A DNA stretch of 64,000 nucleotides from Rhodoferax potami (GTDB lineage Bacteria; Pseudomonadota; Gammaproteobacteria; Burkholderiales; Burkholderiaceae_C): contig NZ_JAVBIK010000001.1 of NCBI RefSeq assembly GCF_032193805.1, forward strand, positions 124,001 to 188,000. Reading direction: 5' to 3'. Positions 60,246 to 64,000 of this stretch are shown piece by piece. The notes beneath the pieces are model-generated. The model was given only the letters and a program-made list of their open reading frames with translations. It did no database searches and had not been told where the DNA came from. A program made the position numbers and the translations under genes. Position 1 is the first letter of the stretch; the number at the start of each line of letters is the position of its first letter.

Positions 60246-63050
60246 ATGACAATCCGCGTCTACGGCGAAAAAGCCGGACGTACTCACGAAAACCAGATGC
60301 TCCAGGTATTTCTGGAACGATTGGAAGACCGTTGGGCGTACAGTACCGACTGGATTGTTGCCATTGCAAACGCGATGTGGAACGGTGCAGAAATTGACTT
60401 GGTCTGCATCCTGCCTTCGGCCATTATCGTGGCCGACTTCAAGAGTCACGGCGGCAAGCTGACCGGCACCGAGAACGGACCTTGGCAAGCGGATGGCGCG
60501 ATAGTAAAAGGTGGGCGGAAGGCCAACCCATACCAGCAACTGCGCGACAACAAGTTCTTCGTTCTGGATTGGTTGCAATCCAAGGCGCTGTTGTCCGGGC
60601 GCAACCTTGATCATATCTCTGCCGGTGTCATCTTTTCAAGCAGGATCGAAGATCATTTGGAACTTCCCCCCAAGGTTCGCTCCTGGTTTTACCGGACTGA
60701 TTTAGCCAACTGCGCAGTCATGCTCGATGGCCTGTCCTCACCCGAGTTGAGGATTGCTCACGACGAGGCGCTGGAGATCGTCCGCAGGCTGGGTGTTCAG
60801 CCGATTGAATGGGCAAACAGTCGTCCACAGGTTCGCGATATCCACTCGCGTCCGGATCAGCCCCAGGCGCGCACCCCGCTGACGGCACATCAACGCGAGG
60901 CTTTGCAGACACTGAGCAGCTTCGTCGCGGAGGGCGATTCTGTCAGTCTCTCAGTTCTGGGCATGACTTCAACAGGCAAGAGCCGTCTGCTTGCTGAACT
61001 GGCCGACGAGGTCAAGAAGGTGGGCAAGCAAGTCATCGTGTTGCAACCCAATCGACGCCTTGCCGGTAGAGCCGAGGTGGAGTCCAACAGCATCTATGGG
61101 CATCTCTACACGGGCAGCGTGAACGGTGATGATGAGCTGGAAAACGAGGTAGAACAGAAGGAGCTCAAAGTCATACCGTTGCGCGCCTGCGATGACGCGG
61201 CCGACTGCGTCTACCTCGTGGACGATGCGCACCTGCTGGGTGACTCAAGATTCTCGACCCCTGACGGCAAACAATATGGCACCGGCCATTTGTTGTCGGA
61301 CTTCTTCGAATTCGCTGCCTTCGACAAGGGAGCGCGCAAGGTTGTTTTCTTTGGTGATCCGTATCAGATTCAGCGCGGCGGCAGCGAAGGTGCTGTACTT
61401 TCAGGTGACTTCCAGAAGTCACGTGAACTGAAGCACCAATCGCTAGAGTTAACGCAGTTGATCGACTCCACAGGTGGTTCAGCCAAACTCACCAACGCAG
61501 TCAAGCTGGTAACCGCCATACATGCCCAGAAATTTGCTACTTTAGAACTAGAAACTGATGGAGGTTTCAGGGTTCTCGATAAGAAGGATGCAGCCAATGA
61601 GATGGTGGATCACTTCCAAGCAGACCCAAGTTCAGTCTGGTATTTAGCCGAGACACATGGCCAGTCGAACGCATTCACCCAGTGGATTCGTGAGCGCTTG
61701 CACCGCAAGAAACGCCTGGATACGGTGGAGGTCGGCGACCTGCTGGAGGTCTACGTGAGCCCTGATGTGCGCAATGCATTTAGCCCAGGGGAAGCCGTGC
61801 CCCCCGGCGGGCGCGTGACGGTCGCGAGTGTTAACGAGCGATCCTCTTACCAACAAGGGTTGAGTTCGGTAAAGAGCGGCCCAGTCAAGTTCCATTCCCT
61901 GAGGTGTAGGGTCGATTGTCGTGATGAGATTGAACTCGAGGTATTCGAGGAGTTCCTGCGGGCAGAAAAGCCGGAGTTGGACAAAGAGACGGCAGTTGCC
62001 GAAAGCGTCTGGCGAAAGGCCGCAAAGCGCGACAGAGAGAGCGCGTTCGGCGGTAAGCAGGCAGCGCTGCAGGGCATAGAGGTGCCTCCCCCGCCACCAG
62101 CCGAGACAGATTTCACCTATGCCCGTTATGGCTATGCCTCCACGGTCCACCATGCCCAGGGTATGTCGCAGCCGATTTGCTACGTGAATTGCGATCATGC
62201 CGCAGGTCGCCACTCTGAAGGATTTTTCCGTTGGCTGTACTCTGCACTCACCGTGGCCGAGCGTGAACTGGTTTTGTTGAATTTCACTGACATCCACCCC
62301 TTCGATGCTGCTGTTTGGAAAGCAGGTGCTGTCAAGGTAGGCGCTGACATCGCAGTGGGTGCAGGCTGGGTATTTCAGTCCAACGGAATCGCGTCCGAAA
62401 GAGATCAGCAGCGCAGCTTGCCCGAGGGACTCGACCAATCAAAGGATGTTCTCAAGTCCGTCGCCATCTGGCTTCGTGTCGTCAACGCCGTAGAGCGGTT
62501 CGGTTGGAGGGTCGCAAAAGCGGCCAGTTACCCCTACCAGGAGCAGTATGACCTTTCTGGTCCACAGGGCGAACATTGCCTACTTCGGATCGCCTACAAC
62601 GGTAAAAATGTCGTCACGGCCATGCACGTGAAGGAACCCGAGCACTGGGGTTTGCTTTCTGACGTGGCCTTTGAATGCCTCTTGACGAACGACTATTCAC
62701 CAGAGGCTGCAGCTTTGCTCCGATCTACCCGGTCCCGCTTGGGTCAAATTGGCTGGAAGGTCGTATCTGCCACTGAGACTTCGTATCGCTTGGCAATAAC
62801 GGTTGCTCGCAGCCAAGATGAGCGAGTTGTCACTTTTCACCACATACAGGCCAATTGGTTTTCGGCACATAGGAGCCAGAGCGTTTTCGGCACATATAGG
62901 CCATTTGGTTTTCGTCATATAGGAGCCAGCCGGGGGATTGGACGGGCATCTCGAACGCGACGTAACTGTCGTTACCTTCTGAATTTTTTGTTCAGGAGTA
63001 ACGGATGGGTCGCAGAAAGATCGAGATGCATGAATACAGAAACGTTTTAA
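60246..63050 (+). pseudogene. NERD nuclease-SF1 helicase-like protein, 3' end cut by IS21
   Basis: The open frame is 934 aa from ATG 60246 (GGGGAG upstream), but only about 860 codons are native. N-terminal NERD-type nuclease domain (about 10-115): EIDLVCILPSAIIVADFKS (D51, D64, K66) and NPYQQLRDNK. Helicase part: Walker A GMTSTGKS (239-246), Walker B-like YLVDDAHLL (D326), FFGDPYQI (370-375) and a late YASTVHHAQGMSQ (about 630-643), as in SF1/DUF2075-type enzymes. A further ~200-residue C-terminal domain follows (VAIWLRVVNAVERFGWRV onward). From about 62828 the frame reads through the end of an IS21-family element and the residues are meaningless. Such proteins are often linked to phage defence, but no partner gene is visible. 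Confidence 0.82.
62834..62928. repeat. Four 20-bp terminal repeats of the IS21 element, 25-bp spacing
   Basis: Units start at 62834, 62859, 62884 and 62909, all of the form TTTTCxxCAxATA...GCCA. Units 2 and 4 end TAGGAGCCA, while 1 and 3 end in an AGGCCA form. IS21 ends are known to hold multiple transposase-binding repeats. Confidence 0.88.
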
Positions 63051-64000
63051 TCAGACTACGCGCCGGTGACGGCGATCGCGAGATCGCGCGTCTGGGCCTT
63101 ATGGGCCGGGTCAAGGTGGCGAGCTTTCGCGAACACGCCCGCAGCTTGGGCTGGTTGGAGGCTGAGCTGCCGCTGCCCGAACCCGAAGTTATTGCCCTGA
63201 GTCTGTGCGCAGCGGCCAAGCGCCCATCCAGCACGGTCTCCAAAGCCCACCCATGGCGCGAACAAGTGGCGCGCTGGATGGCTGCCGGGGTTGAGGGCGT
63301 AGCCATTCATGCCGCGTTGGTGCGCGAGCACCAGTTCTGCGGCAGCTACTCCTCTGTCTATCGCATCATGCGTGACATTGCCAAGGCACAGCCGCGTACC
63401 GATCTCACTGTGAGACTGAGCTTCAAGCCCGGCGAAGCCGCTCAGGTTGACTTTGGCGCGGGGCCATTTTTGGTGCATCCGGATGGACAGCGTAGGCGCA
63501 CCTGGGCCTTTGTTATGACCTTGTGTCACAGCCGCCATCAGTATGTGGAATTCGTCTGGGACCAAACGGTGGCCACATGGCTGGGCTGCCACCGCCGTGC
63601 CTTTGAGTGGTTTGGCGGTGTGCCCGAGCGCGTGATCATCGACAACGCCAAGTGCGCCATCATCAAGGCTTGCCGATTTGACCCGCAGGTGCAGCGCTCC
63701 TATGCCGAGTGCGCTGAAGGTTATGAATTCAAGATTGACCCGTGCCCGCCGCACGATCCGCAGAAGAAGGGTATCGTGGAGTCGGGCGTCAAATACGTCA
63801 AGCGTAACTTCCTGTCTACCCGCGAATTCCGTGATCTGGCGGACCTTAATGCACAGGCGCAGGCGTGGGTATTGCAGGAAGCCGGTGTGCGCATTCACGG
63901 CACCACCCGCCAGCAGCCCATGGATTTGTTTGCGCTGGAGCGGGCCTTGCTCAAGCCGCTTCCACCGCAGGCGCCGGACTTGGGCGTTTGGCAGTGCGTG
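63005..64000 (+). CDS. istA: IS21-family transposase IstA, partial
   Basis: 332 codons from ATG 63005 (MGRRKIEMHEYRNVLIRLRA), with GGAG about eight bases upstream, open to the window edge. An N-terminal helix-turn-helix region (RLRAGDGDREIARLGLMGR) is followed by a DDE integrase core: AAQVDFGAGPF (D), VIIDNAKCAI (D) and KGIVESGVKYVKR (E). It cuts the element ends together with the AAA+ helper IstB, which should follow beyond the window. No frameshift is seen in the visible part. Confidence 0.95.
   Translation, partial: MGRRKIEMHEYRNVLIRLRAGDGDREIARLGLMGRVKVASFREHARSLGWLEAELPLPEPEVIALSLCAAAKRPSSTVSKAHPWREQVARWMAAGVEGVAIHAALVREHQFCGSYSSVYRIMRDIAKAQPRTDLTVRLSFKPGEAAQVDFGAGPFLVHPDGQRRRTWAFVMTLCHSRHQYVEFVWDQTVATWLGCHRRAFEWFGGVPERVIIDNAKCAIIKACRFDPQVQRSYAECAEGYEFKIDPCPPHDPQKKGIVESGVKYVKRNFLSTREFRDLADLNAQAQAWVLQEAGVRIHGTTRQQPMDLFALERALLKPLPPQAPDLGVWQCV

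Larger units (their letters stand above)
62828..64000 (+). mobile_element. IS21-family element, left end and istA (right end outside window)
   Basis: The terminus appears to start TGTCACTTTTCACC at 62828. Four related 20-bp units follow, and then istA. The element interrupts the end of the NERD-helicase gene. The right end, istB and the target duplication are outside the window, so the exact junction is inferred. Confidence 0.88.

Noticed and set aside
63056..63898. 280-codon minus-strand ORF near the right edge
   Set aside because: Antisense to istA, whose DDE residues are clear.
1..64000. tRNA, rRNA genes and CRISPR arrays
   Set aside because: No cloverleaf with a T-loop GTTCGA-type core, no rRNA blocks and no regularly spaced array were recognised; the only short-period repeats are the IS21 end units.

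Overview
This is a G+C-rich bacterial chromosome segment, almost certainly from a betaproteobacterium of the Comamonadaceae (Rhodoferax, Polaromonas or Acidovorax-like). The evidence is protein-level resemblance, the housekeeping order nadD-rsfS-rlmH-maf-rng, a 3-hydroxybutyrate dehydrogenase, EnvZ/OmpR, and a short dispersed repeat of a type I associate from memory with that family. All calls come from reading the sequence; no database search was run.

Layout. Positions 1-10.3 kb (minus strand) hold a housekeeping run: purD, hemF, nadD, rsfS, rlmH, maf, rng and a glycosyltransferase that leaves the window, with a yebC-family gene upstream of purD. A complete IS66-type element (3031-5501) sits inside rlmH, with an 8-bp target duplication; the missing RlmH tail is still readable on its far side. 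Positions 10.3-14.6 kb (plus) hold a DUF853 ATPase broken by a one-base homopolymer shift, then upp, a cytosine-deaminase-like amidohydrolase and a nitrilase-superfamily gene. Positions 14.6-26.5 kb are mixed metabolism: a glycine-zipper protein, a PQQ-type sugar dehydrogenase, DUF2789, a ferritin-like protein, fumC, an EVE-domain protein, SDR plus AraC regulator, MAPEG, UPF0303, relA, an alpha/beta hydrolase and bdhA. Positions 26.6-33.1 kb are signalling: a Ser/Thr kinase-HDOD-GAF fusion behind a membrane EAL protein (frameshifted in a T9 run), then ompR-envZ. Positions 33.1-45.5 kb hold ispF, ispD, mfd, serB, phoD, a DsbA-family gene, a lone receiver domain, an aminotransferase, and two paralogous HDOD genes enclosing nth. 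Positions 45.5-60 kb hold yidB and a large aerobic cobalamin region. Positions 60.2-64 kb hold a NERD-nuclease/SF1-helicase-like gene whose 3' end is cut by an IS21-family element that runs off the window.

The cobalamin genes form three transcription blocks. Block one is cbiB-cobC-cobQ (minus). Block two is cobT-cobS-alpha-ribazole phosphatase (minus) behind a clear cobalamin riboswitch. Block three is cobG-H-I-J, reversed cobK, then cobL-E-M-F (plus). CobG and CobF mark the oxygen-dependent route. CobA (SUMT), CobB, CobNST and the cobalamin adenosyltransferase are not in the window.

The most notable non-gene signal is a family of about nine related 45-50-bp repeats scattered over 50 kb. Some lie at gene starts, some at gene ends, and several are read in frame inside conserved enzymes (maf, nadD, cobS, cbiB).
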